Shown here one piece after another: positions 11,254 through 20,895 of a DNA stretch of 38,296 nt. A program made the translations under genes and the position numbers. The notes under the pieces are model-generated. The model was not told where the DNA came from. It ran no database searches and worked only from the letters and a program-made list of their open reading frames with translations. Location of the stretch: positions 1 through 38,296 of the forward strand of contig NZ_FRAH01000030.1 of NCBI RefSeq assembly GCF_900142265.1. The letters run 5' to 3'. The DNA comes from Anaerotignum lactatifermentans DSM 14214 (lineage in GTDB: Bacteria; Bacillota; Clostridia; Lachnospirales; Anaerotignaceae). Each line of letters begins with the position of its first letter. Within the stretch, counting starts at the first letter, position 1.

Positions 11254-14200
11254 TATTCATAAAATTATGGTCATTGGCTCTGGTCCCATTGTCATTGGGC
11301 AAGCTGCGGAGTTTGACTATGCGGGCACACAGGCATGTCTTGCCCTGAAAGAAGAAGGCTACGAAGTCGTGCTCTGCAATTCCAATCCGGCTACCATAAT
11401 GACCGATACCACTATTGCGGATAAAGTATATATGGAACCTTTGACACTGGAATATGTGGCAAAAATTGTACGCCATGAAAGACCGGATGCTATTCTGCCG
11501 GGCATTGGCGGACAGACAGGTTTGAACCTTGCTATGCAGTTAGAGAAAAAAGGCATCCTGCAGGAATGTCAGGTGGAACTTTTGGGTACCAGCAGCGACA
11601 GTATCCGTCAGGCAGAGGATAGAGAAGAATTCAAAGAACTCTGCGAAAGACTGGGGGAACCTGTATTGCCTTCCGGCATTGCGGATTCCATAGAAACAGG
11701 TCTGGAAATTGCTGCATCCATTGGTTACCCTGTTGTATTGCGTCCTGCTTTTACATTGGGCGGTACTGGCGGTGGTTTTGCTGACGATGAACAAGGTTTC
11801 CGTGAATTGATGAAAAACGCTTTGGCTTTGTCACCTACCCATCAGGTTCTGGTAGAAAAAAGCATCAAAGGCTATAAAGAAATCGAATACGAAGTAATTC
11901 GTGATAAAAACGATACCGCTATTACTGTATGTAATATGGAAAACTTAGACCCTGTTGGTATCCATACAGGGGATTCTATTGTCGTGTGTCCTTCTCAGAC
12001 TTTGACAGATAAAGAATACCAGATGCTGAGAAACAGTGCCCTGAAGATTATCCGTGCCCTGAAGATTGAAGGTGGATGTAACGTACAGTTTGCATTAGAT
12101 CCACATTCTTTCCAGTATTATCTGATTGAAGTCAATCCACGCGTTTCCCGTTCTTCTGCATTGGCTTCCAAAGCCAGCGGTTATCCCATTGCCAGAGTTT
12201 CCGCAAAAATTGGTGTAGGCATGACATTGGATGAGATTCCTCTTGCCAATACCCCTGCGGCATTTGAACCAGCATTGGACTATGTGGTTACAAAAATGCC
12301 GGGATTCCCGTTTTATAAATTTGCAGATGCTGATAATCGTCTGGGCACGCAGATGAAAGCCACAGGTGAAGTTATGGGCGTCGGCAGAACAGTGGAAGAA
12401 AGTTTGCTGAAAGCCATCCGCTCTTTGGAAATTGGTGTGAATCATTTGCATATGGCGAAATTTGATGGTCAGAGTCAGGAAGAATTGATGGCATACATTC
12501 CCAAGGGAACTGACGACAGAATTTATGCCATTGCAGAATTACTGCGTCAGGGATGTGCGCCGGAAAAAATTGCAGAAGCAACAAAAATTGATATTTTCTT
12601 CATCCGCAAATTGCAGAACATCATTTTAGAAGAAAAAGAATTGAAAGAACATGTAAGAGATGAAGCGGCTTTGTATGCTGCGAAGAAAATGGGCTTTTCT
12701 GATGCTGCCATTGCAAAACTGTGGCAGATGGAAGAAGAGGAAGTGTTCCAGATGCGTCAGAAAGCAGGCATTGTCCCTCATTACAAAATGATTGACAGCT
12801 GTGCAGCAGAATTTGACAGCTATATTCCTTATTTCTATGCAACTTATGAAGATGAAAACGAATCTGTCGTTTCTGATCGGAAAAAGATACTGGTATTGGG
12901 TTCTGGTCCTATCCGTATCGGTCAGGGGGTAGAGTTTGACTATTCCACTGTTCATGCTGTAAAAACCATTCAGGAAGCGGGATATGAAGCCATCATCATC
13001 AATAATAACCCGGAAACCGTTTCCACAGACTATACCACTTCTGACAAACTGTATTTTGAACCCCTGTGCGTAGAAGACGTTATGAACGTTATCGCATTGG
13101 AAAAACCAGAAGGAGTTATTGCTTCTCTGGGTGGACAGACTGCTGTCAATCTGGCAGAACCTCTCCAAAAAAGAGGCGTGCCGATCATTGGTACAGACAG
13201 TGTTGCCATTGAACGGGCAGAAAACAGAGAATCTTTTGAAGCGCTGCTGGAAAAACTGGAAATTCCTCAGCCCAAAGGGAAAGCGGTTACAAATATTGAA
13301 GATGGCGTTGCCGCTGCGGCAGAGATTGGTTATCCTGTTTTGGTTAGACCAAGCTTTGTACTGGGCGGCAGAGCTATGCAGATTGTGGCAAACGAGCCAC
13401 AGCTGCGCCGCTATCTAGAAACAGCAGTAGAAGTGGATAAGGATAAACCTGTATTGGTCGACAAATATATCCAGGGCAAAGAAGTGGAAGTGGATGCCAT
13501 CTGTGACGGTACTCGTGTATTCGTTCCGGGCATTATGGAGCTGGTAGAACGTACTGGGGTACACTCTGGTGACTCCATTAGCGTATATCCGCCTTTTGGC
13601 ATCTCTGATAAAGTAAAAGGCGTTATTTTGGGATATGCGAAAAAGCTGGGCTTGGGCATTGGCATCAAAGGTCTGTTCAATATCCAGTTCATTGTAGATG
13701 GCAATGATGATGTATATATCATTGAAGTAAATCCTCGTTCCTCCCGTACAGTACCTTTCCTTTCCAAAGCCACAGGCTATCCTCTGGCAGATATCGCTAC
13801 GAGAGTTATGTTGGGTATTTCTTTGGAAGAGCAGGGCATTTGCCAGCTGTATCCCGATGAGAAAAAACGTTGGTATGTAAAAGCTCCCGCATTCTCTTTC
13901 TCCAAACTGCACGGTATGGATGCTTATCTGTCACCAGAAATGAAATCCACAGGGGAAGCCATTGGTTATGATGCCAAACTCCATCGGGCAATGTATAAAG
14001 CAATGGTTGCCTCCGGCATGCATTTACAGAATTATGGCACAGTGCTGGTTTCTTTGGCAGATGCGGATAAAGAAGAAGGTCTGCCTTTGATCCGCCGTTT
14101 CTATCAGATGGGATTCAATCTGGAAGCTACAAAAGGAACAGCAGATTTCTTAAAACAGCACGGTATCCGTACGCATGCACTCCACAAACCAAGTGAAGGC

Positions 14201-14416
14201 AGTGATGAGGTACTGAAGTCTATCCGTTCCGGTTATGTCAGCTATGTAATCAATACCAGATCTATTACTGCAGGCACACAGGATGCAGATGGTATTGCAA
14301 TCAGAGCCTGTGCCTGCGAGAATAACGTGACAGTGTTAACAGCACTGGATACAGTAAAAGTTTTGTTAGATGTATTGGAAGAAACGACTATGAAAATCTC
14401 AACAATTAATGCCTGA
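11237..14416 (+). CDS. carB: Carbamoyl-phosphate synthase large subunit
   Basis: The 1059-residue subunit uses bicarbonate, ammonia and two ATP to form carbamoyl phosphate. Two homologous halves are evident: each begins with a pre-ATP-grasp segment ([18 protein letters not shown] near residue 11; [17 protein letters not shown] near 552) and has its own ATP-grasp domain ending in an EVNPR motif. A short helical oligomerisation region separates them. A C-terminal MGS-like domain (about 930-1059) would carry allosteric control by UMP/ornithine-type effectors in the family. The start is ATG at 11237, inside the end of carA, with AAGGAGGG upstream. It is the last gene before a cluster of terminators. 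Confidence 0.97.
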   Translation: MPKRTDIHKIMVIGSGPIVIGQAAEFDYAGTQACLALKEEGYEVVLCNSNPATIMTDTTIADKVYMEPLTLEYVAKIVRHERPDAILPGIGGQTGLNLAMQLEKKGILQECQVELLGTSSDSIRQAEDREEFKELCERLGEPVLPSGIADSIETGLEIAASIGYPVVLRPAFTLGGTGGGFADDEQGFRELMKNALALSPTHQVLVEKSIKGYKEIEYEVIRDKNDTAITVCNMENLDPVGIHTGDSIVVCPSQTLTDKEYQMLRNSALKIIRALKIEGGCNVQFALDPHSFQYYLIEVNPRVSRSSALASKASGYPIARVSAKIGVGMTLDEIPLANTPAAFEPALDYVVTKMPGFPFYKFADADNRLGTQMKATGEVMGVGRTVEESLLKAIRSLEIGVNHLHMAKFDGQSQEELMAYIPKGTDDRIYAIAELLRQGCAPEKIAEATKIDIFFIRKLQNIILEEKELKEHVRDEAALYAAKKMGFSDAAIAKLWQMEEEEVFQMRQKAGIVPHYKMIDSCAAEFDSYIPYFYATYEDENESVVSDRKKILVLGSGPIRIGQGVEFDYSTVHAVKTIQEAGYEAIIINNNPETVSTDYTTSDKLYFEPLCVEDVMNVIALEKPEGVIASLGGQTAVNLAEPLQKRGVPIIGTDSVAIERAENRESFEALLEKLEIPQPKGKAVTNIEDGVAAAAEIGYPVLVRPSFVLGGRAMQIVANEPQLRRYLETAVEVDKDKPVLVDKYIQGKEVEVDAICDGTRVFVPGIMELVERTGVHSGDSISVYPPFGISDKVKGVILGYAKKLGLGIGIKGLFNIQFIVDGNDDVYIIEVNPRSSRTVPFLSKATGYPLADIATRVMLGISLEEQGICQLYPDEKKRWYVKAPAFSFSKLHGMDAYLSPEMKSTGEAIGYDAKLHRAMYKAMVASGMHLQNYGTVLVSLADADKEEGLPLIRRFYQMGFNLEATKGTADFLKQHGIRTHALHKPSEGSDEVLKSIRSGYVSYVINTRSITAGTQDADGIAIRACACENNVTVLTALDTVKVLLDVLEETTMKISTINA

Positions 14417-14473
14417 AATCGTTTTTTCCAATATTATCATATTTTCCATCAAGCAAAAAAGAAAGATCACAAA

Positions 14474-14533
14474 AGCAATTTCCCCTTAAGAAAATATTGA
14501 TTTGCCTTTTTTGATTTCTTAAGGGGAATTGCT
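14474..14533 (+). terminator. Long inverted repeat after carB
   Basis: AGCAATTTCCCCTTAAGAAA (14474-14493) pairs with 14515-14533 with one bulged T and a loop of about 20 bases, followed by GTTTTC. It is the first of three hairpins in the 433 bp spacer between carB and the next gene. Confidence 0.6.
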
Positions 14534-14577
14534 GTTTTCGGAAGAAAACATAACAAATAAAATCTTAATAAAGTAAG

Positions 14578-14620
14578 AAAGCCCAAATTCTTTGTCATAA
14601 TAAGGATTTTGGCTTTTTTT
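14578..14620 (+). terminator. Intrinsic terminator of the glnN-carB unit
   Basis: A stem of about 15 positions with two mismatches (AAAGCC...GGCTTT at its base, 14578 to 14616) is followed directly by a run of T up to 14620. This is the clearest terminator in the spacer. Confidence 0.75.
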
Positions 14621-14630
14621 GTTTTCTTAT

Positions 14631-14659
14631 GAAGATGCCCCCAAAGATCTTCCTTTTTT
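14631..14659 (+). terminator. Third hairpin in carB downstream spacer
   Basis: GAAGAT (14631-14636) pairs with ATCTTC (14647-14652), followed by CTTTTTT. A weaker, probably back-up terminator. The rest of the spacer (14660-14791) is AT-rich and shows no gene. Confidence 0.5.
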
Positions 14660-14791
14660 GTTGCAAAAATCATAAAGATCGTAAGTATAATTTAGATAAA
14701 ACATTCCCTAATTTTACAGAATGTAGTAAAATCATAATGATAAAGCAAATTGATTTATAAAAGTCGCTGCAAGATGATGCAGAAGACATCT

Positions 14792-14819
14792 TTGTACCGT
14801 GTCTTTGCGGTGATATAAT
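14792..14819 (+). promoter_or_regulatory. Promoter of the three-gene cassette
   Basis: TTGTAC (14792-14797), a 16-base spacer and TATAAT (14814-14819), with TG one base before the -10 (extended -10), lie 30 bases upstream of the start codon at 14850. This gives the cassette its own transcription start after the carB terminators. Confidence 0.65.
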
Positions 14820-14849
14820 GGATTTGATCTATGAGAAGGGCGGTGTTTT

Positions 14850-17800
14850 ATGGACAAAAAACAACTTCAGTTGACATACAAGGAATTACAAAATACTTTG
14901 ACTGCACGGGATTTTTTGCAGAACGCCGGACTGCATAAAAAAGATGTGCTGGCTGTTATGGATAAAGGTGTATGGCTGGAAGCTATGGAAAAACTGATGA
15001 CAGGTGAGGTGTCCTGTCGTAATGTTTTGAATCTGTGCAGTCCTGCCATGGAAAATTTTGCGGGAAGCCGACCGAAAGATGGATGGCTGCCGGCTTTGTA
15101 TGGGCATATGATTCGCAAAATTTATCCCCATCGAGATGATATTCCTGCAACGGATCAATATGACAAGGCAGCGGCATTTTATTTGGAATGTCTGCGGTTC
15201 TTTTTGAATAAAGAAAAAGAACGGCTGCCATTTTCCAGAATCCGGGATTTTGATTTTGCAACGGAAGAGGAACTGGAGGGAAGCCCTTACGAAGAAGAAT
15301 ATCGGCGTTTCTTACAGTGTTTTTCTGACGCCTATTTATATGAATTGATGCGTATTGGCAGGGAAATTATGCCTTTTGATATGCTGGCTCATGTAGCAGG
15401 GGTGCATCATATTGCCATGCACATTGCAAGACAGCTTGCAAAGACAGGTATTCCTGTGGATTTGCCTTTGATTTCCGGTGCTGCCGCTGCCCATGACATC
15501 GGGAAATATGGATGCAGGGAAAATGAAGTCAGAAGAATTCCCTATCTGCATTATTATTATACAGACCTTTGGTGCAGAGTCCATGAACTGCCTAACATCG
15601 GACATATTGCCGCAAACCATTCCACTTGGGATTTGGAATTGGAAAATCTTACTGTGGAATCCCTGATATTGATTTATGCCGATTTCCGCGTGAAAAACAA
15701 TGGCTATGATGAAAAAGGCAAAGAAATCATGGGCTTCTACAGCCTGGCATCTTCCTTTGCGGTGATTTTGAATAAGCTGGATAATGTGGACACAGCCAAA
15801 GAAAATCGTTATCGCCACGTTTATTCCCGTTTGGAAGACTTTGAAAATTATATGAAAGCCCTTGGCGTCAATGTAGATTTGACCAGCTGTGCATTGAAGC
15901 CTGTTCCGCAAAGAAATCCTGCATTGCTGAATATTGATGAAACGGTGGATGCGTTCAAAAATATTGCCATTGACCATAATATTCGCCTGATGCATAAGCT
16001 GAGCCGGGAACTGACTTTTGGTGATATTCTGGAAGCAGCCCGCAGTACACGCAATTGGAAGGATACAAGGGCATATCTGAATATTTTTGCGGAATACTTT
16101 ACATATATGAATCAGCGGCAAAAGCAGATGGCAATGAACTTCCTCTATGACTTGATGTTCCACAGAGAAGGGGATATCCGCAGACAGGCGGCAGATCTGC
16201 TGGGGAATATGATTGCCCATTATGATGTAGAATATGGGAAAGAACTCCCTCAGAATGTGAATGTGATACTGGATGAAACAGATAGCTTCCAGCTGTGGAA
16301 AAGATATCTGGATCGTATCATCTTGCCGGATCACAAAGTCATTGACCGTCATAGACGCTGGCTTGGGTATTGTTTGAAACGTGTTGTCATTTCTTTGCTG
16401 GAAAACTGCAAAGAAGAACAGCGCAAGAAATATGTTGTACCACTTCTTGCTTATTATCAAGAATTGGGATGGATTGATGAAACAGCCTTTATCCTGCTGG
16501 ATACTATGCCTTCCATTCCCATGGTGCTTTTGGATGATGCGGAACGGAATGTATGCTTCCGCTTTATGGAGCATTTTGCTTCTCGGGATGTTCTGGAAAT
16601 TCAGGCTGCAATTTTGCTCAATCTGTGCGAAATGGCACCTGCTTTTACGGAGTCCAAAGAATTTCTTCATACAGTCAATGCAGTTCTGGATGTTGTGCCC
16701 GTGAAAGAAGAAAAAGCATTGGCATATCTTGCCTATGAAATCCGCAAAAATTGTGGTTTGCCCCAGAAGAATAAGGCTGCATATCAGGAAATTTTTGAAG
16801 ATTCCGCAGTGGTATCTGATATTTTCCTGGATAACCTGAAAGCGGCAACACCTTGGAAAATCAAGATTATCAACATGCGTTTGCTCTATGATCGGATTTG
16901 CAGTGGCGTGACTATGCCAAAACTTCATGTGGCAACCCATTTGTCCAATCTGTTAAAAGTCAGTGAACAGGTTTCTGTTCGTCATGCGGCAGGGGAAACA
17001 CTGGTAAAACTGGCACCTATGCTTTCTTGGGATCAGCGAAATGAAGTTGCCATTGAATTGACAAAAGGTCTGGAAATTGGTGAATTCGAGTTTTCTAAGT
17101 ATATTCCTCAATATCTGGGTGAGTTTGTATTGTTCCTGCATCCAAAGGAATTGGATGAATTTATCAAAGATCTGGAACGTCTGCAAAACAGCACCAATGA
17201 TCGAATTGCCAGTGTAGCGCTGGATACTTTCGGGGTAATGCTCCAGCATTACGGACAGTATCAGAGTCGCTTCCCGGAATTGGCGCAGGTTTATGAGGAC
17301 AGACGCAAGAAAATCATGGGCATGATTCTGAAAGGATTTGCGAACTATCAGGAAAATGTCAAACGAGAAGCGTTTTGGGTCGTTGGTCACGAACTTTTTG
17401 CCCAGGATTATTTATCCATGCAGGAAAAGAAAAATCTTTTTGGCTTCCTCAGTAAAAAGATGCTCATGCTTGTGGAACAGGATGAAGATTCCGAATTAAC
17501 GTTCTTTAACCACACTGCTGGATGGAATTTTGTATATCATTTTATCAGTGCGTATATTTTCCAAGAAAAGAAATTCACTTTCTCAGAACCCCAGAAAATT
17601 GCTTTTTTCCCCGGTACATTTGACCCCTTTACATTGGGGCACAAGGAAATTGCCCGGGAAATCAGAGATCTTGGATTTACTGTTTATCTGGCACTGGACG
17701 AATTTTCCTGGTCGAAAAAAGCCCAGCCTCATCGGGTGCGCAGACGTATTTTGGATATGTCTGTGGCAAATGAAGAAAATATTTTCCTTTTCCCTTCAGA

Positions 17801-19694
17801 TACACCAGTGAATATTGCCAATCCGGCAGACTTGAAAAAACTGCGGGAAATGTTCCCGGGAAAAGAAGTCTATATGGTGGCAGGCAGCGACGTGGTGCAG
17901 AATGCCTCCTCTTATCGTATGGAACCGGAAGAAAATTCCATTATGACATTCCCTCATGTTATTTTCCGCAGAGAAACCAGAGAGGGCAGAGGAAACAAGA
18001 CATCTTATGATATGATTCAAAACACTGTTGTGGAATTGAAACTGCCTACACACTTTGAGGACATCAGTTCTACAAGAATCCGCGAAAATATCGACCATAA
18101 CAGGGATATTTCCAATTTGATTGATACCGTTGCCCAGAACTATATCTATGACCGTGGGCTGTATTTAAGAGAGCCACAGTATAAACGACTGCTTCAGACA
18201 AAAGCTGTTGAAATCAAGCATGAAACCAATGCGAAAGATATTGCGGAGATCATCCGACAGGGAAATCTGGGTAATGATGAAAGCGAAAAACTGCTTCATA
18301 CTTTGCAGGAACCCGGTTGTACAGCAACCATCATATTTGACCAGGACGGCAAAGGCAGACCGGATGCCATTATGCTTTACCGTCATATTTCCACAACAGA
18401 ACTGTTTGGAGAATTCCAGGATATGATGACAGCCAGCTACATTCGTCAGCAGACTTCCGGTAAGATTGTGTTGATTCTGGCTGGTTACATCAGAAGCCGG
18501 TCAAAAATTGCAGATCTGGAGCAGATTGTGCTGACAGAAACCTTGGCGGAATGTCTGCGGCAGGACTACACTTATACTGTATGTAGCCCCAAATACAGCC
18601 AGATCACAAAGAGTATGAAAGATGCTTTGGAACGTCAGGGATTTATTCCTGTTCCTTTGCCAGAAGTGCCAAGAGAAATCTACGTTGTAGATATGAAACA
18701 GCCTGTTGTGTTATATCATAATGTACAGACAGCTATCAAAGAACCTTTCAGTACAAATCCTAGAGTACTACGGGTTTTGGATGAAAGCCATAAACGATTC
18801 CAGCGTTCTTTGACCAAATTGTATCCCGGAGAATTGGTCCTTTCCTTTAATGCAGGGATTATGTATAATCGCTTGATTGAGCTGATTACTGCGGCAAATG
18901 GCATGCCCAAAGAACCACTGCCGGTACGTACATTGGGGAAAAATATGTGTGTGCCTTTCGGTAAGATTCTGAAAGGTATTGTCATTCCCAATACGGTAAC
19001 AAAGGTACTTCATACAGACAAGGTATTCGATTCCCGCATTCATGGTTTCCGTATTGCAGAGTTCCCAGAATATCTGCCCCTGCGTTCTCAGGTCAGAACA
19101 ATCAAATCTTTCCGCAGACCTGTGATTTTGGTAGATGACCTGCTTCATAAAGGGTATCGTATCCGTGAACTTGACCCGCTTTTTAAAGAAGAAAATGTAG
19201 AGATTGATCGTTTGATCGTTGGTATGCTTTCTGGTCGAGGAAAAGACCTGATGGAAATCCAAGGCAGAAAGGTAGAAAGTGCTTACTTCATTCCTTCTAT
19301 GCGTATCTGGTTCGTGGAAACATCTATGTATCCCTTTATCGGTGGGGATGGTGTAGAAACCAATGCGGATAAAACAGGCAATTTCTTGCATGGTGTCAAT
19401 CTGATCCTGCCATATGTAATGCCCGGCTTTATCAGAGGGGCATCGAAAGAAAATATCTATGACTTGTCTATGGTCTGCTTGCAAAATACAAAAGAAATTC
19501 TGACAGTTTTGGAAGAAGAATATCAGGCTTTGTATGAACGGAATCTGACTTTGGGACGACTGAGTGAAGTCATTATCTGGCCTCGCATTCCAGACAAGGG
19601 CAATTGCGTTGCTTATGATTATCATCTGCCGGCATCTGTATATCTGGAAAACGATATGGAACAGATGATCCGACTGGAACACCTTGTAAAATAA
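14850..19694 (+). CDS. Giant multidomain protein: HD + helical repeats + nucleotidyltransferase-like + phosphoribosyltransferase-like
   Basis: This 1614-residue protein is probably cytosolic; no signal peptide or membrane span is seen. Residues about 170-330 form an HD-type metal phosphohydrolase domain (HVAGVHHIAMHIARQ from 181, then AAHDIGKYG with His215-Asp216). Residues about 380-900 are helical and HEAT/ARM-like (...RREGDIRRQAADLLGNM..., ...RHAAGETLVKLAPML...). Residues about 910-1110 are a nucleotidyltransferase of the NadD/cytidylyltransferase type: FFPGTFDPFTLGH (GTFDPF...GH at 922-931) and ISSTRIRE (1072-1079). Residues about 1115-1300 may be acetyltransferase-like (weak). Residues about 1330-1550 resemble a phosphoribosyltransferase, with RPVILVDDLLHKGYR (1423-1437) as the PRPP loop. 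A weak AGAAGGGCGG site precedes the ATG. The domains suggest NAD- or nucleotide-related chemistry, but no function is known to me. The gene starts a three-gene unit, 10 bp before the next gene. Confidence 0.85.
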   Translation: MDKKQLQLTYKELQNTLTARDFLQNAGLHKKDVLAVMDKGVWLEAMEKLMTGEVSCRNVLNLCSPAMENFAGSRPKDGWLPALYGHMIRKIYPHRDDIPATDQYDKAAAFYLECLRFFLNKEKERLPFSRIRDFDFATEEELEGSPYEEEYRRFLQCFSDAYLYELMRIGREIMPFDMLAHVAGVHHIAMHIARQLAKTGIPVDLPLISGAAAAHDIGKYGCRENEVRRIPYLHYYYTDLWCRVHELPNIGHIAANHSTWDLELENLTVESLILIYADFRVKNNGYDEKGKEIMGFYSLASSFAVILNKLDNVDTAKENRYRHVYSRLEDFENYMKALGVNVDLTSCALKPVPQRNPALLNIDETVDAFKNIAIDHNIRLMHKLSRELTFGDILEAARSTRNWKDTRAYLNIFAEYFTYMNQRQKQMAMNFLYDLMFHREGDIRRQAADLLGNMIAHYDVEYGKELPQNVNVILDETDSFQLWKRYLDRIILPDHKVIDRHRRWLGYCLKRVVISLLENCKEEQRKKYVVPLLAYYQELGWIDETAFILLDTMPSIPMVLLDDAERNVCFRFMEHFASRDVLEIQAAILLNLCEMAPAFTESKEFLHTVNAVLDVVPVKEEKALAYLAYEIRKNCGLPQKNKAAYQEIFEDSAVVSDIFLDNLKAATPWKIKIINMRLLYDRICSGVTMPKLHVATHLSNLLKVSEQVSVRHAAGETLVKLAPMLSWDQRNEVAIELTKGLEIGEFEFSKYIPQYLGEFVLFLHPKELDEFIKDLERLQNSTNDRIASVALDTFGVMLQHYGQYQSRFPELAQVYEDRRKKIMGMILKGFANYQENVKREAFWVVGHELFAQDYLSMQEKKNLFGFLSKKMLMLVEQDEDSELTFFNHTAGWNFVYHFISAYIFQEKKFTFSEPQKIAFFPGTFDPFTLGHKEIAREIRDLGFTVYLALDEFSWSKKAQPHRVRRRILDMSVANEENIFLFPSDTPVNIANPADLKKLREMFPGKEVYMVAGSDVVQNASSYRMEPEENSIMTFPHVIFRRETREGRGNKTSYDMIQNTVVELKLPTHFEDISSTRIRENIDHNRDISNLIDTVAQNYIYDRGLYLREPQYKRLLQTKAVEIKHETNAKDIAEIIRQGNLGNDESEKLLHTLQEPGCTATIIFDQDGKGRPDAIMLYRHISTTELFGEFQDMMTASYIRQQTSGKIVLILAGYIRSRSKIADLEQIVLTETLAECLRQDYTYTVCSPKYSQITKSMKDALERQGFIPVPLPEVPREIYVVDMKQPVVLYHNVQTAIKEPFSTNPRVLRVLDESHKRFQRSLTKLYPGELVLSFNAGIMYNRLIELITAANGMPKEPLPVRTLGKNMCVPFGKILKGIVIPNTVTKVLHTDKVFDSRIHGFRIAEFPEYLPLRSQVRTIKSFRRPVILVDDLLHKGYRIRELDPLFKEENVEIDRLIVGMLSGRGKDLMEIQGRKVESAYFIPSMRIWFVETSMYPFIGGDGVETNADKTGNFLHGVNLILPYVMPGFIRGASKENIYDLSMVCLQNTKEILTVLEEEYQALYERNLTLGRLSEVIIWPRIPDKGNCVAYDYHLPASVYLENDMEQMIRLEHLVK

Positions 19695-19704
19695 GGAGGA
19701 TATT

Positions 19705-20895
19705 ATGGAACAGAAACTCATTGGAACGACCACTGTTTTTTTCACAGATCGGTGTCGGGAGAAGAATAAAGGGATATTGAAATTGACCCATCCGGCAATG
19801 CTGGCAGAAGAAGAAACCCTTCGTTGGTTGGACAGCGTTCATCTGGATGAAGTGGCAGCAAATATGGACGCAGACCTGCGGACAGTGGCAGAAAATGCCC
19901 TGTCCAAAGGGACTGTGCTGCTGGCGAATACTGCATGGAAAACAGCTGATGAATGGGAAAAATGGCTTCAGATAGATAATAAGAAGAAAAAACGGGTACA
20001 TCTGCTGGCATTGGGTGATGTTGGCAGCACTGTGCTGACTGCATTGAAACTCATGGGCGGCGATTGCATCGAAACATTGGGAATTTATGATGTGAACCCA
20101 GATGTCTGTGCTCGTTGGGAAACAGAATTAAATCAGGCTGTTTTTCCTTGGGATTATGACGCTTTGCCGACGGTTGAAATTTTGACCGAAGAACAGCTTT
20201 TTGATTGCGATATGTTTGTTTTCTGTGCCTCCAAAGGGATTCCTCCTGTAGGTTCACAGGTGCAGGATGTGCGTATGGTGCAGTATGAGGCAAACAAAGG
20301 TATTATTTCTATTTTTGCGAAAAAAGCTAGAGATGCTAAATTTGATGGCTTGTTTGCGGTTGTTTCTGATCCTGTAGATCCTCTTTGCCGTGCTGCTTTT
20401 CTTGCCAGCAATGAAGATGAGACAGGAATTTTCGATGGCAAAGGGCTTCGCCCGGAACAGGTTCAGGGCTATGGTCTTGGTGTTATGAATGCAAGAGCTG
20501 CTTACTACGCAAAACAAAATCCCAATTTTGCGGATTTCCTGACAGAAGGCAGAGCATTTGGACCTCACGGACAGGATCTTGTTATTGTAAACAGCATTGC
20601 TAACTATGACGATGAACGTTCTAAAGCTTTGACAAAACTTGCCATCGAAGCCAACCTGCGTATGAGGGAACTGGGCTTTAAGCCGTATGTGGCACCTGCC
20701 ATTTCTTCTGCTGCCATTTCATTGCTGTTGACACTGCGCGGAGAATGGCATTATAGCTCCAATTTCTTAAATGGTGTTTATATGGGCAGCAAAAACAGAA
20801 CGACATTGGGTGTGGAAATTGAATCTCTGCCCTTGCCATATGCCTTATTCAAAAGAATCCAAAAAGCTTATGATGGACTGGAGATGATTCGATGA
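19705..20895 (+). CDS. Lactate/malate dehydrogenase-like NAD-binding protein
   Basis: This 396-residue protein has an N-terminal extension of about 95 residues before a Rossmann fold: RVHLLALGDVGST (97-109, with GDVGS in place of GxGxxG), then an acidic residue in GIYDVNPD (Asp129) suited to NAD. SDPVDPL (221-227) matches the T/S-N-P-V-D segment of LDH/MDH, and FGPHGQD (285-291) matches the EHGDS loop with the catalytic His (His288). The segment GYGLGVMNARAAYYA places Arg264 like the substrate Arg, but the usual Asp three residues earlier is Met261, so ordinary lactate or malate oxidation is doubtful. An AAGGAGG site lies before the ATG at 19705. The gene is 10 bp after the giant gene and overlaps the next by 4 bp (ATGA), implying coupled translation. 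Confidence 0.75.
   Translation: MEQKLIGTTTVFFTDRCREKNKGILKLTHPAMLAEEETLRWLDSVHLDEVAANMDADLRTVAENALSKGTVLLANTAWKTADEWEKWLQIDNKKKKRVHLLALGDVGSTVLTALKLMGGDCIETLGIYDVNPDVCARWETELNQAVFPWDYDALPTVEILTEEQLFDCDMFVFCASKGIPPVGSQVQDVRMVQYEANKGIISIFAKKARDAKFDGLFAVVSDPVDPLCRAAFLASNEDETGIFDGKGLRPEQVQGYGLGVMNARAAYYAKQNPNFADFLTEGRAFGPHGQDLVIVNSIANYDDERSKALTKLAIEANLRMRELGFKPYVAPAISSAAISLLLTLRGEWHYSSNFLNGVYMGSKNRTTLGVEIESLPLPYALFKRIQKAYDGLEMIR

Noticed and set aside
15336-16940. 534-codon minus-strand frame within the giant gene
   Set aside because: Shadow frame; the plus strand carries HD-domain motifs over the same bases.
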